64,000 nt of DNA from Dyadobacter sp. (GCF_017744695.1 NZ_JAGIAS010000003.1:310001-374000), one strand, 5' to 3'. Counted from the first letter of the stretch, positions 17,409 to 27,093 are shown. Notes: generated from the letters alone by a model not told the origin. Made by a program: numbers and translations.

Positions 17409-17416
17409 CAAAGTTA
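17409..17416 (-). promoter_or_regulatory. Promoter -7 element for dapA
   Basis: The minus strand reads TAACTTTG (TAnnTTTG consensus), with an expected start around 17403 and a leader of roughly 28 nt. The -33 element is not clear. Confidence 0.5.
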
Positions 17417-17440
17417 GCCTTCCGGGGCTATTTTCTTTAC

Positions 17441-19528
17441 TTAATTTCCAATCATTGCTAAAAATTCTTCCTCAGAGATGATGGTAACGCCCAGTTTCCG
17501 CGCTTTTTCGAGTTTGGAAGGCCCCATATTCGCGCCGGCGAGCAGGTAATTGAGCTTTCCGGACACCCCGCTAAGCACCTTACCACCATTCGCCTCGATC
17601 TTCTCTTTCAGCTCGTCGCGTTCGAAATTTTCAAAAACGCCCGAGATCACGAAAGTCTTGCCATCCAGCAGGTCGCTTTCCACCTCAACGGGTTTTTCGT
17701 CACTTTCCATTTGCAGGCCTGCCTGTTCCAAACGCTCCACAAGCATTTGATTTTCAGGCACACTGAAAAATGATTCGATACTCAATGCAATGCGCCCGCC
17801 GATTTCCGGTACCGCCGTAAGCTGCTCATAACTCGCAGCCCGCAGAGCCCGCATCGATTTGAAATAGGCGGCTAATTTCTCTGCAACCGTTTGTCCTACG
17901 AAGCGGATTCCCAATGCAAAAAGCACATTTTTGAAGGGTACGGTTCGCGACAAATCAATGCCTTTGAGGATATTATCCACCGTTTTCTCCCTGAAACTGA
18001 TCTTTTTAACTTTCCCGGTTTCTTCATTGAGCAGGTTCTTTTCGAGGCCCAGCAGCTTGTCGTAATTCAGGTCGTACAGGTCCGCAGGCGTGCGTACGAG
18101 GTCCAGATCGAAAAGAAGCTCAATTTTACCTTCACCCAAACTCTCGATATTCATCGCTTTGCGGTGAATGAAATGCTCAATGCGGCCTTTCAGCTGCGGC
18201 GGGCAATGGCTGTCGTTCGGGCAGAAGAATGCAACTTCTCCCTCATTCCGCTGCAATTCGGAATTACACTCCGGGCAATGCGTCGGGAAGACGATCTCCT
18301 CGGTCTCGTACTTTTCGCGCTGGGAAACATCCACCCCGGTGATCTTCGGGATAATCTCCCCGCTTTTTTCCACAAAAACAGTGTCCCCAATGCGGATACC
18401 AAGCCTTTCCAGTTCGTTCGCATTATGCAAAGTCGCCCGCTTCACGCGCGTACCCGACAAATGCACGCCTTTTACCTGATTGTAAGGCAATGCCCGTTCC
18501 GACAAATCGCAAAGGTTAGCAACGGGGGTCACGGCGCCGGTACGGCCTACCTGGTAGGTCACCATTCGCAGTACCGCGGGTTTGTTCTCTGCCTTATATT
18601 TATAGGAGATCGCCCAACGCGGGCTTTTGGCCGTGAAACCCAGTTCTTTTTGCTGCTCAAAAGAGTTGATTTTGATCACAATCCCGTCGGTAGCCAGCGG
18701 CAAATGCGCCCGCTTCTCTTCCCATTCGTGAATGTATTCGATCACTTCGTCGATATTCGATACTTTTTTCCATCCCGGCGACACATTAAAGCCCCACGAT
18801 TTCAAGGCCAGCAAGCTTTCCTCGTGGCTTTTGAAAAACGTATCATCTGAAAGAAAAGAGTAAATGTAGCTATCGAGTCCCCGCCGCGCGGCCTCGCCGG
18901 AATCCTGCAATTTGAACGACCCGGAAGCCGCATTGCGCGGATTAGCATATTGGTTTTCACCCAAAGTCTCCATTTCTTCATTAAGTTTCTGGAAGGAAGA
19001 AATGGGCATAAAACCCTCTCCGCGGATTTCGAAAACAGGCGGAATACCTTCGGCTTTCACCCGTAACGGCAGTGAACGTATCGTTTTAACATTATTAGTG
19101 ATCTCATCCCCGCGCGTACCATCGCCGCGCGTCACGCCGCGTACGAGGATGCCGTTTTCGTAGGTAAAACTGAGGGAAATCCCGTCGAATTTAAGCTCGC
19201 AAATGTATTCGTAAGGCTCCCCTTCGAGCCCGCGACGTACGCGATCATCGAAACTGCGGAGTTCGTCCTCATTGTAGGTGTTGTCCAGCGACAACATCGG
19301 ATACCGGTGGTACACTGCATTGAACGTCTTGGTAACTGTCCCACCTACCCGCAGCGTAGGCGAATCCTCCTGTCTCAGCTCAGGATATTCACTTTCCAGG
19401 GCCTGCAACTCTTTGAGCAGCTGGTCAAATTCATAGTCCGATATTTCCGACACGCTGTCCTGATAATAGCGGTCATTGTAATAATGTAGCTTTTCGGAGA
19501 GCTCCTGGATTCGTTGTTCGGGATTCAT
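17441..19528 (-). CDS. ligA: NAD-dependent DNA ligase
   Basis: I use ATG 19528 (MNPEQRIQELSEKLHYYNDR), giving 695 residues, because the region before it contains a -7 promoter element. The enzyme seals nicks in DNA using NAD+. Domain Ia and the adenylation domain show the active lysine in ELKFDGISLSF and GDTVFVEKSGEIIPKI in the OB fold. A four-cysteine zinc finger (CPECNSEL...FCPNDSHCP) follows, then helix-hairpin-helix repeats and a C-terminal BRCT domain (about 615-695). All domains are complete. Confidence 0.97.
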   Translation of the reverse strand: MNPEQRIQELSEKLHYYNDRYYQDSVSEISDYEFDQLLKELQALESEYPELRQEDSPTLRVGGTVTKTFNAVYHRYPMLSLDNTYNEDELRSFDDRVRRGLEGEPYEYICELKFDGISLSFTYENGILVRGVTRGDGTRGDEITNNVKTIRSLPLRVKAEGIPPVFEIRGEGFMPISSFQKLNEEMETLGENQYANPRNAASGSFKLQDSGEAARRGLDSYIYSFLSDDTFFKSHEESLLALKSWGFNVSPGWKKVSNIDEVIEYIHEWEEKRAHLPLATDGIVIKINSFEQQKELGFTAKSPRWAISYKYKAENKPAVLRMVTYQVGRTGAVTPVANLCDLSERALPYNQVKGVHLSGTRVKRATLHNANELERLGIRIGDTVFVEKSGEIIPKITGVDVSQREKYETEEIVFPTHCPECNSELQRNEGEVAFFCPNDSHCPPQLKGRIEHFIHRKAMNIESLGEGKIELLFDLDLVRTPADLYDLNYDKLLGLEKNLLNEETGKVKKISFREKTVDNILKGIDLSRTVPFKNVLFALGIRFVGQTVAEKLAAYFKSMRALRAASYEQLTAVPEIGGRIALSIESFFSVPENQMLVERLEQAGLQMESDEKPVEVESDLLDGKTFVISGVFENFERDELKEKIEANGGKVLSGVSGKLNYLLAGANMGPSKLEKARKLGVTIISEEEFLAMIGN

Positions 19529-19837
19529 AGTGGTCACGGCGGCTTGATGATTCGGCCCAAATTTAAGATTTAATTCAAATTTTGGGCATTGGATAATTAA
19601 CAAGGTGCCGGTTGTACTGTCAAGCGCATATGCCTGTTAAGCATGCATTCAGAACGCCGCATGTTTTTGTAAATTCGTTCAAGGCGGAACGTCGATAAAA
19701 AACTGCTTAGCTACTCCATCGAAGTAATCCAAAAGCAGCACTTCCGAAATCAAGGACATTACAAGTAAATTGATAAAAAGCAATTGCGATGAGTTCAGAA
19801 GCTGTACAGGGAGCGATTGACAAACAATGTGGTCGTT
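19529..19837. other. 309-nt intergenic region between ligA and the SUKH gene
   Basis: This divergent spacer is AT-richer than its surroundings. It holds the ligA -7 element near its start. I see no RNA gene and no convincing coding frame, although a few short broken frames (19690-19820) could be the remains of a gene upstream of the SUKH protein. Confidence 0.5.
19558..19565 (-). promoter_or_regulatory. Promoter -7 element for ligA
   Basis: The minus strand reads TAAATTTG, a full consensus match. The inferred transcript start is about 24 nt before the chosen ATG 19528, which supports that start over longer alternatives. Confidence 0.5.
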
Positions 19838-20377
19838 ATGAATGAGAGAACAGAAGCGTACATTCTTACGTGGTTGAATGAGGTAGAACAAATGCTTAAA
19901 AGCATTAGCTCAGACTTTTTAGGCTACAAGCCTACCGGGAATTGCATCAACCAGACACCCCAATTCCGCAATGTAACGGTGGGTAAACTTCCATCAGAAA
20001 TGCAAGTTTTCTATGGCTTCTGCGATGGCGTTGATATGCCCGATGTTCATGTTGGATACTTTATTCACAGCCTAAGCTGGATTGAGAAATCGCATTTGAA
20101 GGGTGAACCATTCCGCATCGCCAGCTACCCACATGAGATTGTTGTTTTCGGCTCAGACGGCGGAGGCGGCAGATTCGCTTTGGGTGGTGAGACTAGTCAA
20201 GAAATTCTTTATTTGCCATCATCTGGTGGCATTCATAATGGTGTATTTCGTTACCTCTCAAAGAGTGAGGCGCCATATAGGGTAGCAAAAGATTGGATGC
20301 AGTTCATGGAGGTGTTACGAAGCGATCTGCGTGCGTTTTTGCTTAGAGATGAGACGTGGAAATTTATGATTGATTAA
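19838..20377 (+). CDS. SMI1/KNR4 (SUKH) family protein
   Basis: I start at ATG 19838 (MNERTEAYILTWLNEVEQML). The 179-residue protein matches the SUKH fold: LPSEMQVFYGFCDGVDMPD is the typical early motif, followed by IVVFGSDGGGGRFALG and FRYLSKSEAPYRVAKDWMQF. SUKH proteins often serve as immunity proteins against secreted nuclease toxins of contact-dependent or polymorphic toxin systems. No toxin gene is visible next to it, so it is either an orphan immunity gene or has another role. Its AT-richer coding sequence than the flanking ligA and rpe suggests acquisition. Confidence 0.75.
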   Translation: MNERTEAYILTWLNEVEQMLKSISSDFLGYKPTGNCINQTPQFRNVTVGKLPSEMQVFYGFCDGVDMPDVHVGYFIHSLSWIEKSHLKGEPFRIASYPHEIVVFGSDGGGGRFALGGETSQEILYLPSSGGIHNGVFRYLSKSEAPYRVAKDWMQFMEVLRSDLRAFLLRDETWKFMID

Positions 20378-20420
20378 ATCGAAAGTTTGAATGCGCTTAT
20401 TCAAAAGACAGCCCAGTTTT

Positions 20421-20948
20421 ATGAAAACAATCATCAACGGAAAGATTTACATTAATACCGAATACACGCAGATAATCAATGGCGAGGAGATCGACCTGCC
20501 AAGCCCGAAGACCATTCATCAATTAGCTATGGGTAAACTGTTGCTAGTACTTTGCGATCATGTAGACGCCCATCAGCCAGGCGAAATTTATCGTGTTCCT
20601 TTTGACGTAATCTTTGAAGAAAACTTCAATGTCCTGCAACCTGACTTCCTCTTTATATCGAGGCAAAATGAAAGTACCGTGCAGGATGTTGTCTGCGGCA
20701 TACCAGACCTCGTCATCGAAGTCGTCTCACCCGAAATGCTCAATATTGATACGGTAATCAAAAAGGGCATCTACGAGCATTATGGTGTTCCGGAATGCTG
20801 GCTGGTATACCCCGAGAAGGTTTGCGTCGAAATTTATACACTTAATAACGGCAAATATTCATTGCAAGCTTCGTTTTCCGGCGACGAGCGCGTGCAATCA
20901 CACGTACTTGATCAGCTCTCCTTTCCCGTGAATGTCATCGCACAATAA
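20421..20948 (+). CDS. Uma2-family (DUF820) PD-(D/E)xK endonuclease-like protein
   Basis: I prefer ATG 20421 (MKTIINGKIYINTEYTQI) over one ten codons upstream. The ~175-residue protein is a clear Uma2 member: DLPSPKTIHQLAMGKLL, VPFDVIFEENFNVLQPDFLF with the first aspartates, then GIPDLVIEVVSPEMLNID with the active acidic residue, a lysine in VIKKGIYEHYGVPE, and CWLVYPEKVCVEIY. All positions expected for the nuclease fold are present. It follows the SUKH gene by about 43 nt. The biological role of Uma2 proteins is not established. Confidence 0.82.
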   Translation: MKTIINGKIYINTEYTQIINGEEIDLPSPKTIHQLAMGKLLLVLCDHVDAHQPGEIYRVPFDVIFEENFNVLQPDFLFISRQNESTVQDVVCGIPDLVIEVVSPEMLNIDTVIKKGIYEHYGVPECWLVYPEKVCVEIYTLNNGKYSLQASFSGDERVQSHVLDQLSFPVNVIAQ

Positions 20949-20969
20949 CCCGCATTGCCCATAATTCAC

Positions 20970-20977
20970 TAATTTCG
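20970..20977 (+). promoter_or_regulatory. Possible promoter -7 element for rpe
   Basis: TAATTTCG differs from TAnnTTTG at one base and lies about 32 nt before the rpe ATG. The same TTCG variant precedes two other genes in the window. Confidence 0.4.
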
Positions 20978-21008
20978 GCCTCATTAATCATTACTAGCTT
21001 CTGATTTC

Positions 21009-21656
21009 ATGGCTGAAATTGCCCCTTCCATACTGGCCGCGGATTTTGCAAACCTGCAACGCGACGTCGAAATGATCAACAGCAGTTCCGCAGGTTATAT
21101 TCACGTAGATATTATGGACGGCATGTTCGTCCCCAATATTTCGTTTGGCCTTCCCGTTTGCGAAGCTATTCACAAGCATGCCCAAAAGCCGCTGGACGTA
21201 CATTTGATGATCGAACAGCCCGACCGCTACCTCGAAGCCTTCCGTAAAGCGGGTGCATCCGGGCTTACCGTGCATTATGAGGCCTGCCCGCATCTGCACC
21301 GGACCATACAGCATATCAAGGAGCTTGGTGCGGAACCTGGCGTGGCGCTCAACCCCCATACCCCTGTGGAAGTTCTGAGCGAGATTATGGGCGATGTTTC
21401 GCTCATCCTGATCATGTCCGTGAACCCCGGTTTTGGAGGCCAGAAATTCATTGAAAACACCTATCGGAAAATTGCCACGCTCGATAGCTACCGCAAAAAA
21501 TTCGGTTATAATTTCAAAATTGAGGTCGATGGCGGCGTTAACCTCGACAATGCGCCCCGGCTTGTGCAGGAAGGCGTGGATATCCTTGTAGCAGGTAGCT
21601 TTGTATTTAGCTCGCCGAACCCTGCGCAAACGATCGCCGAGCTGGGAAATAGCTAG
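21009..21656 (+). CDS. rpe: Ribulose-phosphate 3-epimerase
   Basis: The 215-residue TIM-barrel enzyme interconverts ribulose 5-phosphate and xylulose 5-phosphate in the pentose phosphate pathway. Visible marks are APSILAADFANLQRDVEMI, the metal/catalytic HVDIMDGMFVPNISFG, HLMIEQPDRYL, the phosphate-loop MSVNPGFGGQKFIENT and EVDGGVNLDNAPRLVQEG with GSFVFSS at the end. All catalytic positions are present and the length is standard. It is followed after 19 nt by an exported glycosidase-like gene, an unusual neighbour. Confidence 0.97.
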   Translation: MAEIAPSILAADFANLQRDVEMINSSSAGYIHVDIMDGMFVPNISFGLPVCEAIHKHAQKPLDVHLMIEQPDRYLEAFRKAGASGLTVHYEACPHLHRTIQHIKELGAEPGVALNPHTPVEVLSEIMGDVSLILIMSVNPGFGGQKFIENTYRKIATLDSYRKKFGYNFKIEVDGGVNLDNAPRLVQEGVDILVAGSFVFSSPNPAQTIAELGNS

Positions 21657-21675
21657 CATTCATTGAGCTGACACC

Positions 21676-22971
21676 ATGAATATTTCCAAATCGTTGGCCG
21701 CCAAACCGTTGGCCGTACTTCTGTTGGCGTGCATGTTTTCGCTGGGATTTGTTTTTCACAAAGAAGACCAGGCCCCGCCCAAATTCCCGTTGAAAATCAG
21801 CCCGAACGGCAGGCATATTACGGATAACCACGGAACGCCATTCCTGATGGTGGCCGACGTAGCCTGGCAAATGCTACGGAGGCTGAGCTACCCCGAGGCG
21901 GTGCAATATATGGATATCCGCAAGTCCCAGTCGTTTAACACCTTCCTGGTGCATTTACTGCCCGCATTGCCCAACCAGCGGAATTTCAACAAGGTCGCGC
22001 CGTTTCTTGACAACAATGATCTGACCAGACCTAACAAAGCCTATTTCGATTATCTGGAAAAAATTGTGATAGCAGCCCGGGAGCGAAATCTCGTGGTGGG
22101 GATTGTGGTGTCGCGGCAAAGCTGGAACACGGTTTTCGATGCGCAAAAGGAAGATGTGTGGAAAAGTTACGGAACTTATGTGGGAAAGTATTTTGCCAAA
22201 TATTCCAATATCATCTGGATTGTCAGCGAAGAAGAGTATCAGAGTGCTTCGCAGTTTAAAGCCATTTCCGAAGGGATCCGGGCCGAATCCGACGGCCAAA
22301 TCTTGGCGTCACTCAACACCTGTTCACCCACAAGCGTAAACGACAATTCCCCCAACCATTCGGACCTCAAATTCATTATTCCAGATTCCACCGTAACCCC
22401 GGCCGAATATGCCGCATTGGCTAATTGGCAGAAAACCTCGGCCGAAGCCGCATTGAGGCCGTTCCTGATTGCCAACTCGGAGTTTCCCAAAGAGATTACC
22501 GACCAGTCGACGCTGATCCGCAACCAGGCATATCAATCCATTCTGAGCTCGGCGGCGGGTTTCTGCCACATGAGTACGATTAAGAACTTTAACCCTACCT
22601 GGAAGGTCAACATTACCAAGGACGGCGCCGAGTACATTCACCAGTTGGTCAAAATCCTGAAAGGCATCCCATGGGAATATATGCAGCCGGATACGCCCGA
22701 TTTGCTGGTGGATTCGCTCGATAAGGCCGAAATAGGTATCGTTTCGCTTTCAAACAAAAAGATGGCCATGCTTTACATTCCGACCTCTCGGCCCGTCCGA
22801 CTGGACCTGAAACATCTGGAAGGCAGTCAATTCGGCGCGGTTTGGTACAGCCCCCGCACGGGTAAAAGGTGGAACGGAAAAGACCTGAAAGTGGACGAAG
22901 AAGCGGTCGTCCAGCCGCCGGAGCTGCAACCGGAATGGGACTGGATACTCCTCATTGGTGCCAAGCAGTAA
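21676..22971 (+). CDS. Apiosidase-like (DUF4038 / GH140-type) exported glycosidase
   Basis: The 431-residue protein starts with a hydrophobic signal segment (LAVLLLACMFSLGFVF). A DUF4038-type TIM barrel follows, recognisable from PFLMVADVAWQMLRRLSYPE, SFNTFLVHLLPAL and YFAKYSNIIWIVSEEEYQ. A C-terminal beta domain (about 350-431, ending WDWILLIG) matches the putative collagen-binding domain that often follows. The best-known relatives (GH140) cleave apiose from pectic rhamnogalacturonan II. Here the substrate is not proven, and the usual polysaccharide-utilisation genes (SusC/SusD) are not next to it. It is probably cotranscribed with rpe. Confidence 0.75.
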   Translation: MNISKSLAAKPLAVLLLACMFSLGFVFHKEDQAPPKFPLKISPNGRHITDNHGTPFLMVADVAWQMLRRLSYPEAVQYMDIRKSQSFNTFLVHLLPALPNQRNFNKVAPFLDNNDLTRPNKAYFDYLEKIVIAARERNLVVGIVVSRQSWNTVFDAQKEDVWKSYGTYVGKYFAKYSNIIWIVSEEEYQSASQFKAISEGIRAESDGQILASLNTCSPTSVNDNSPNHSDLKFIIPDSTVTPAEYAALANWQKTSAEAALRPFLIANSEFPKEITDQSTLIRNQAYQSILSSAAGFCHMSTIKNFNPTWKVNITKDGAEYIHQLVKILKGIPWEYMQPDTPDLLVDSLDKAEIGIVSLSNKKMAMLYIPTSRPVRLDLKHLEGSQFGAVWYSPRTGKRWNGKDLKVDEEAVVQPPELQPEWDWILLIGAKQ

Positions 22972-23041
22972 GTTTGGCTTTTTTTTGTATTATTAATATA
23001 TTACCAGATATAGAATAGCCCGGCCGGTTCCTGATCACCCC

Positions 23042-25063
23042 ATGCGTTTGAGATTTAAGAACACCCTTTTCAGCATATTAATGGCAGTAATGCCGCTTTT
23101 CGCGTACTGCCAGGAGGTGTTATGGGCCAGTAAGGTTTTGGGGTATTCTTCCGAGTACAGGCCGTCGCAAATTGGCCATGCGTACCGCTCCAAACAGATC
23201 CTGGGTGTCCCCAATAAGCTCCCCGATTTTGGCGACAGCCCCTGTGCCTGGTCACCGGCCGACGCCGACGGACGTAACGAGGAATGGATCAAAGTGGGTT
23301 TTGACAAAACCATCCCATTGAAACAGATTGCGATTGCCGAGAATTTCAATCCGGGCTCGGTCGTGCGGGTGTATGCGTACGACGCGAGCGGCAAGGAATA
23401 CCTCGTTTCGGAAACGCCCGCTGCACAGCAGGCCGTAAGAGGCAGGATGTTCCATATTTTTCCAAAGCAGAGTATTCAGGCCAATGCGGTGAAAATAGTT
23501 CTGCAACCGGGTAAGGTTTCGGGCTACAATCAGATCGACGCGATTGGCATTTCATCGGATGCGGCGCCTGTGGAAGCCAAAATCAATTTTGTAGCCTCTC
23601 AGCTGAAAGCGCAAAAGGAGAACATGGGTAAGGCGATCAACTCCCCCGGACAGGAAATTGCACCCATTATCGCGCCTGATGGCAAGACGCTTTATTTCAC
23701 AAGGAATAATTTTGAAGGCAACATAGGCTCTCGTACCCGCCAGGACGTTTGGTATTCGACACTTAATGACCAGGGAAAATGGAGTGACGCAATTAATATC
23801 GGACCGCCGATCAACAATGCCGGTGAAAATGCAGCGACCAGTATTTCGGCCGATGGAAAAACACTTTACCTTATCAATGAATACCGTCCCGACGGCAGCA
23901 TGTACTTTGGATTTTCACATTCATTTAAAACGAAATCAGGCTGGGGATTCCCGCGTCCGTCGCGGATCATGAACCTGATCAAGACTGCTAAGACACTCGA
24001 AGTAACGGTCTCTCCGTTTGAGAATGTGCTAATTATGGCGGTTGAGGGGCCAGAATCCGAGGGCGGCAAAGATCTCTACATTTCGTTTTTACAAAAAGAC
24101 AAGTCATGGTCTGAGCCGCGAAACCTCGGCAATGTGATCAATACCGCGGACAACGAAGGAACGCCTTTCCTGGCATTGGATAACAAGACATTATACTTCT
24201 TTTCTTCCGGACACGCAGGTTTTGGACAGGGCGACATTTTCCTAAGCCGCCGCCTCGACGATACCTGGCTCAACTGGTCGACGCCCGAGAATCTGGGCCC
24301 GGCAATCAACTCGCCACTGTGGGACGCATTCATCAACATTCCGGCTACCGGAGACTACGCCTATTTCAGCGCCAGCGACAAGGTTGTGGGACAAGAAGAC
24401 ATTTTCCGTATCCGCATGACGCCCGAGATCAAGCCCGACCCTGTGGCCGTCGTAACCGGGAGTGTCCTGGAAGCGGAAACCAACAAACCGGTAAAGTCTG
24501 ATATTGCAGCCGACATAAAAAGCACAAATGCCTCATTTGCGACGGCCAGCTTCGACCCCGAAACCGGCGAATACCGCCTGATACTTCCGCTGAAAGAAAT
24601 ATACCGCATCACCGCTTCCGGCGAGGGGTTTTTCCCTGTTTCCGAGGAAATGGACCTGAGCGCTGAAACCGGTTTCCGCTCGATCCGGAAGAACATTTAC
24701 CTGCAACCTATTAAAGCAGGCCAGCAGATCCGGCTGAGCAATACAATGTTTTCCCAAAGTAGTGCGGAAGTGACCCCATCGTCATTCGCCGAGCTTGATA
24801 AGGTCGCCGAAACGATGAAAGCCTACCCGACCATGGAAATATTACTGGAAGGGCACACCGACAACCAGGGCGAGGTACAAAAGAATATCAAGCTTTCCTC
24901 CGATCGCGTGGAACAGGTCAAAAAATACCTTTTGTCCAAAGGCATCGACGGCAAGCGCATCCAAACCAAAGCCTGGGGGCCGACGCGGCCTATTGCCAGC
25001 AATCTTACCGAACAGACGCGCCAAAAGAACCGCAGAGTAGAGTTTACGATTCTTAAAATCTAA
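23042..25063 (+). CDS. PD40 beta-propeller / OmpA-like outer-membrane protein
   Basis: The 673-residue exported protein (signal peptide ending at FAYCQ) begins with a discoidin-like segment (about 25-180: GYSSEYRPSQIGHAYRS). PD40/WD40-like propeller repeats follow (about 190-470: ISADGKTLYLIN, LALDNKTLYFFSSGHAGFG), then a carboxypeptidase-regulatory-like domain (about 475-560) and a C-terminal OmpA domain (about 565-673). The OmpA part carries ILLEGHTDNQGEVQKNIKLS and TRQKNRRVEFTI, the peptidoglycan-binding motif. It probably anchors a surface propeller to the cell wall. The ligand is unknown. Confidence 0.87.
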   Translation: MRLRFKNTLFSILMAVMPLFAYCQEVLWASKVLGYSSEYRPSQIGHAYRSKQILGVPNKLPDFGDSPCAWSPADADGRNEEWIKVGFDKTIPLKQIAIAENFNPGSVVRVYAYDASGKEYLVSETPAAQQAVRGRMFHIFPKQSIQANAVKIVLQPGKVSGYNQIDAIGISSDAAPVEAKINFVASQLKAQKENMGKAINSPGQEIAPIIAPDGKTLYFTRNNFEGNIGSRTRQDVWYSTLNDQGKWSDAINIGPPINNAGENAATSISADGKTLYLINEYRPDGSMYFGFSHSFKTKSGWGFPRPSRIMNLIKTAKTLEVTVSPFENVLIMAVEGPESEGGKDLYISFLQKDKSWSEPRNLGNVINTADNEGTPFLALDNKTLYFFSSGHAGFGQGDIFLSRRLDDTWLNWSTPENLGPAINSPLWDAFINIPATGDYAYFSASDKVVGQEDIFRIRMTPEIKPDPVAVVTGSVLEAETNKPVKSDIAADIKSTNASFATASFDPETGEYRLILPLKEIYRITASGEGFFPVSEEMDLSAETGFRSIRKNIYLQPIKAGQQIRLSNTMFSQSSAEVTPSSFAELDKVAETMKAYPTMEILLEGHTDNQGEVQKNIKLSSDRVEQVKKYLLSKGIDGKRIQTKAWGPTRPIASNLTEQTRQKNRRVEFTILKI

Positions 25064-25090
25064 AAAATATCCTATAACGGGAAATTTCGT

Positions 25091-25098
25091 TATTTTCG
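25091..25098 (+). promoter_or_regulatory. Possible promoter -7 element for the GT39 gene
   Basis: TATTTTCG matches TAnnTTTG except for one base and lies 25 nt before the ATG at 25123. It would be the first promoter of the glycan cluster. Confidence 0.4.
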
Positions 25099-25122
25099 CG
25101 GCGTCCATCAGCGAACGCACTA

Positions 25123-26976
25123 ATGTCTCCCAACCAAACCAAAGAAACCCTGCGGTCAAGGCTCATACTCACCCTCATTCTCGTTGCAGGTCTTGCGTTG
25201 CGGCTTCACAACCTCGATCGTTACAGTATTTTCTTTGACGAAGTGAGCACATTGCTCGTCAGCCAGGGCATTGTGTTGGAAGGAGCCAATCAAAAAGAGG
25301 CTTTTGCGACTCGTGAGCTGTCCGATTCCCGTTTCTGGACAACACCGGCCCACCCGCAAAAACAGGTACTCCGCTCATTCACGGCCAACGAAATCTATAC
25401 CCCAAAGGCATTCACGCCTGCCGAATTCTGGGCTCCGAAGTCCATCGAGGACTACTACGAGGCCATGACACGCAGCGATATCGGGAACAGCCCGTTCTAC
25501 TACGCACTCTTACATCCGTGGATCGACATTTTCGGCTTCTCCGACTACTCGATCCGTCTTTTCTCAGTCATTTTCAGCGTATTGATCATTGGGCTAACCT
25601 ACCTGTTTGCAAAACGTTTCTTCGGAATCAACACAGCGTTGATAGCAGCCGGTATTACAGCTATCGAACCATTTTTCATCGCATACAGCCACCAGGCGCG
25701 CAACTATTCGCTGACATTCTTCCTGACGCTGGCCGCGACGTATTTCTTTTTACAAATAGTAGAAAACAAGGCCAATAAAAACACATTCCGGCTTTACGTT
25801 GGCTATGTGCTCTCGGCCGGCCTCGGACTACTCAGTCACTTCCTGGTCATCGCCGTACTGCTTGCGCACGCCTTATATGCATTGTTTTTCCTGAGAACAT
25901 TTAAAGGCTGGGTACGCATGGCCATTGCAGCAGTGTTTGCGCTCTCCGGTGTGGCCTGGTGGTTAATGTTCGGGGGTGGCGTTTACACATTATCCTCGCT
26001 GCAATATCAGGCTGCATTATATAAACGAATGGCAGATACCGGTGGACAAGCATTCGGGAATATCCTCCCGGCAACACCATTGAATGTGTTCAACAAGTCG
26101 CTGCCGATTTTCGCCGATCTTGTGATTTTCACCAATGGCCTTACTGATGCCCTGGGAGGTAAAAAGAATGTGGCTGTGGCACTGGCCGTGGCATTGATAC
26201 TGATCTGCTGGTATCGTTTCAAAGACAAGATTAACACGCCCGCGTGGCTTGCGCCTCGTTTCCCATATTTGCTCGTCATCATCGTCGCGTTTTTTTACAA
26301 TAATCACAAACTGCAATTCTGTATTCTAAGCGTCAGTTTGTTTGCATTGTCCTTCATTCCCGATCTGCACAAAAATGCAGATCGCCAGCAAAAGGCACGC
26401 CTCTGGATGCTTTACATGATGGCGCTTGTGCCGACATTGTTCCTCATCCTGATGTCGTTCAAGAATGGGCACACTTATGGTATTATGCAGCGGTACTCGG
26501 GATTTTCATTCCCTTACGTGATCATCTTGCTGAGCTTGTTGCTTCAATATTACACCACACTAAGGCATGAGTTCCGGGTGCTTATTTTCGTATTCCTCGC
26601 TGCCCAACTCTATTTTGTAGGATTAAGATTGAAAGAATTCTACGAGGACCGCTCGCCGAAATATGGCTACTTTGCTGTTCCGCGCGTGCCTAACCCATAC
26701 TGGGAAGCTGCCAAAAAGATAGAAGCGAATTACCAGCCTGGCGACACCATTTTTTATCCCGCACCTCGCTACGAGGTTCTTTCGGAAATGGACCGGACAT
26801 TCCTGCCCTATTCGATCCACGACGCGCAAATCACCAACCTGTATTTCCCGAAAGACGCCCAGTATGTGCAGGTCATGGATATGGATCAGTCGGAGCGGAT
26901 CTGGATCAAAAAGCGGGGGCGCTCCGAGCCGCTGGAAATCATGAAACTGACCGGCAAGCGTTACGGTTTTGAGTAA
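25123..26976 (+). CDS. GT39/ArnT-like membrane glycosyltransferase
   Basis: The 617-residue protein has about ten membrane helices. The first periplasmic loop carries the DE motif expected of GT-C transferases (YSIFFDEVSTLLV, near residue 38-50), and SNFxYYALLHPWID-like text (NSPFYYALLHPWIDIFGF) follows, as in PMT/ArnT enzymes. A soluble periplasmic tail of about 110 residues (PRVPNPYWEAAKKIEANYQ) ends the protein. GT-C enzymes take a sugar from a polyprenyl-phosphate donor and move it to an outer acceptor. It heads the glycan cluster. The acceptor and sugar are unknown. Confidence 0.85.
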   Translation: MSPNQTKETLRSRLILTLILVAGLALRLHNLDRYSIFFDEVSTLLVSQGIVLEGANQKEAFATRELSDSRFWTTPAHPQKQVLRSFTANEIYTPKAFTPAEFWAPKSIEDYYEAMTRSDIGNSPFYYALLHPWIDIFGFSDYSIRLFSVIFSVLIIGLTYLFAKRFFGINTALIAAGITAIEPFFIAYSHQARNYSLTFFLTLAATYFFLQIVENKANKNTFRLYVGYVLSAGLGLLSHFLVIAVLLAHALYALFFLRTFKGWVRMAIAAVFALSGVAWWLMFGGGVYTLSSLQYQAALYKRMADTGGQAFGNILPATPLNVFNKSLPIFADLVIFTNGLTDALGGKKNVAVALAVALILICWYRFKDKINTPAWLAPRFPYLLVIIVAFFYNNHKLQFCILSVSLFALSFIPDLHKNADRQQKARLWMLYMMALVPTLFLILMSFKNGHTYGIMQRYSGFSFPYVIILLSLLLQYYTTLRHEFRVLIFVFLAAQLYFVGLRLKEFYEDRSPKYGYFAVPRVPNPYWEAAKKIEANYQPGDTIFYPAPRYEVLSEMDRTFLPYSIHDAQITNLYFPKDAQYVQVMDMDQSERIWIKKRGRSEPLEIMKLTGKRYGFE

Positions 26977-27093
26977 GCGGCAAGGTTGTTTTGGCAGAGC
27001 CGTCCAATAACATTTTGTATATTGCGGCCTTAAAACCGGAGATCTGGCCGTTATTTTGCAGGCAATTCCTTACATCGACATACAACATCAGGC

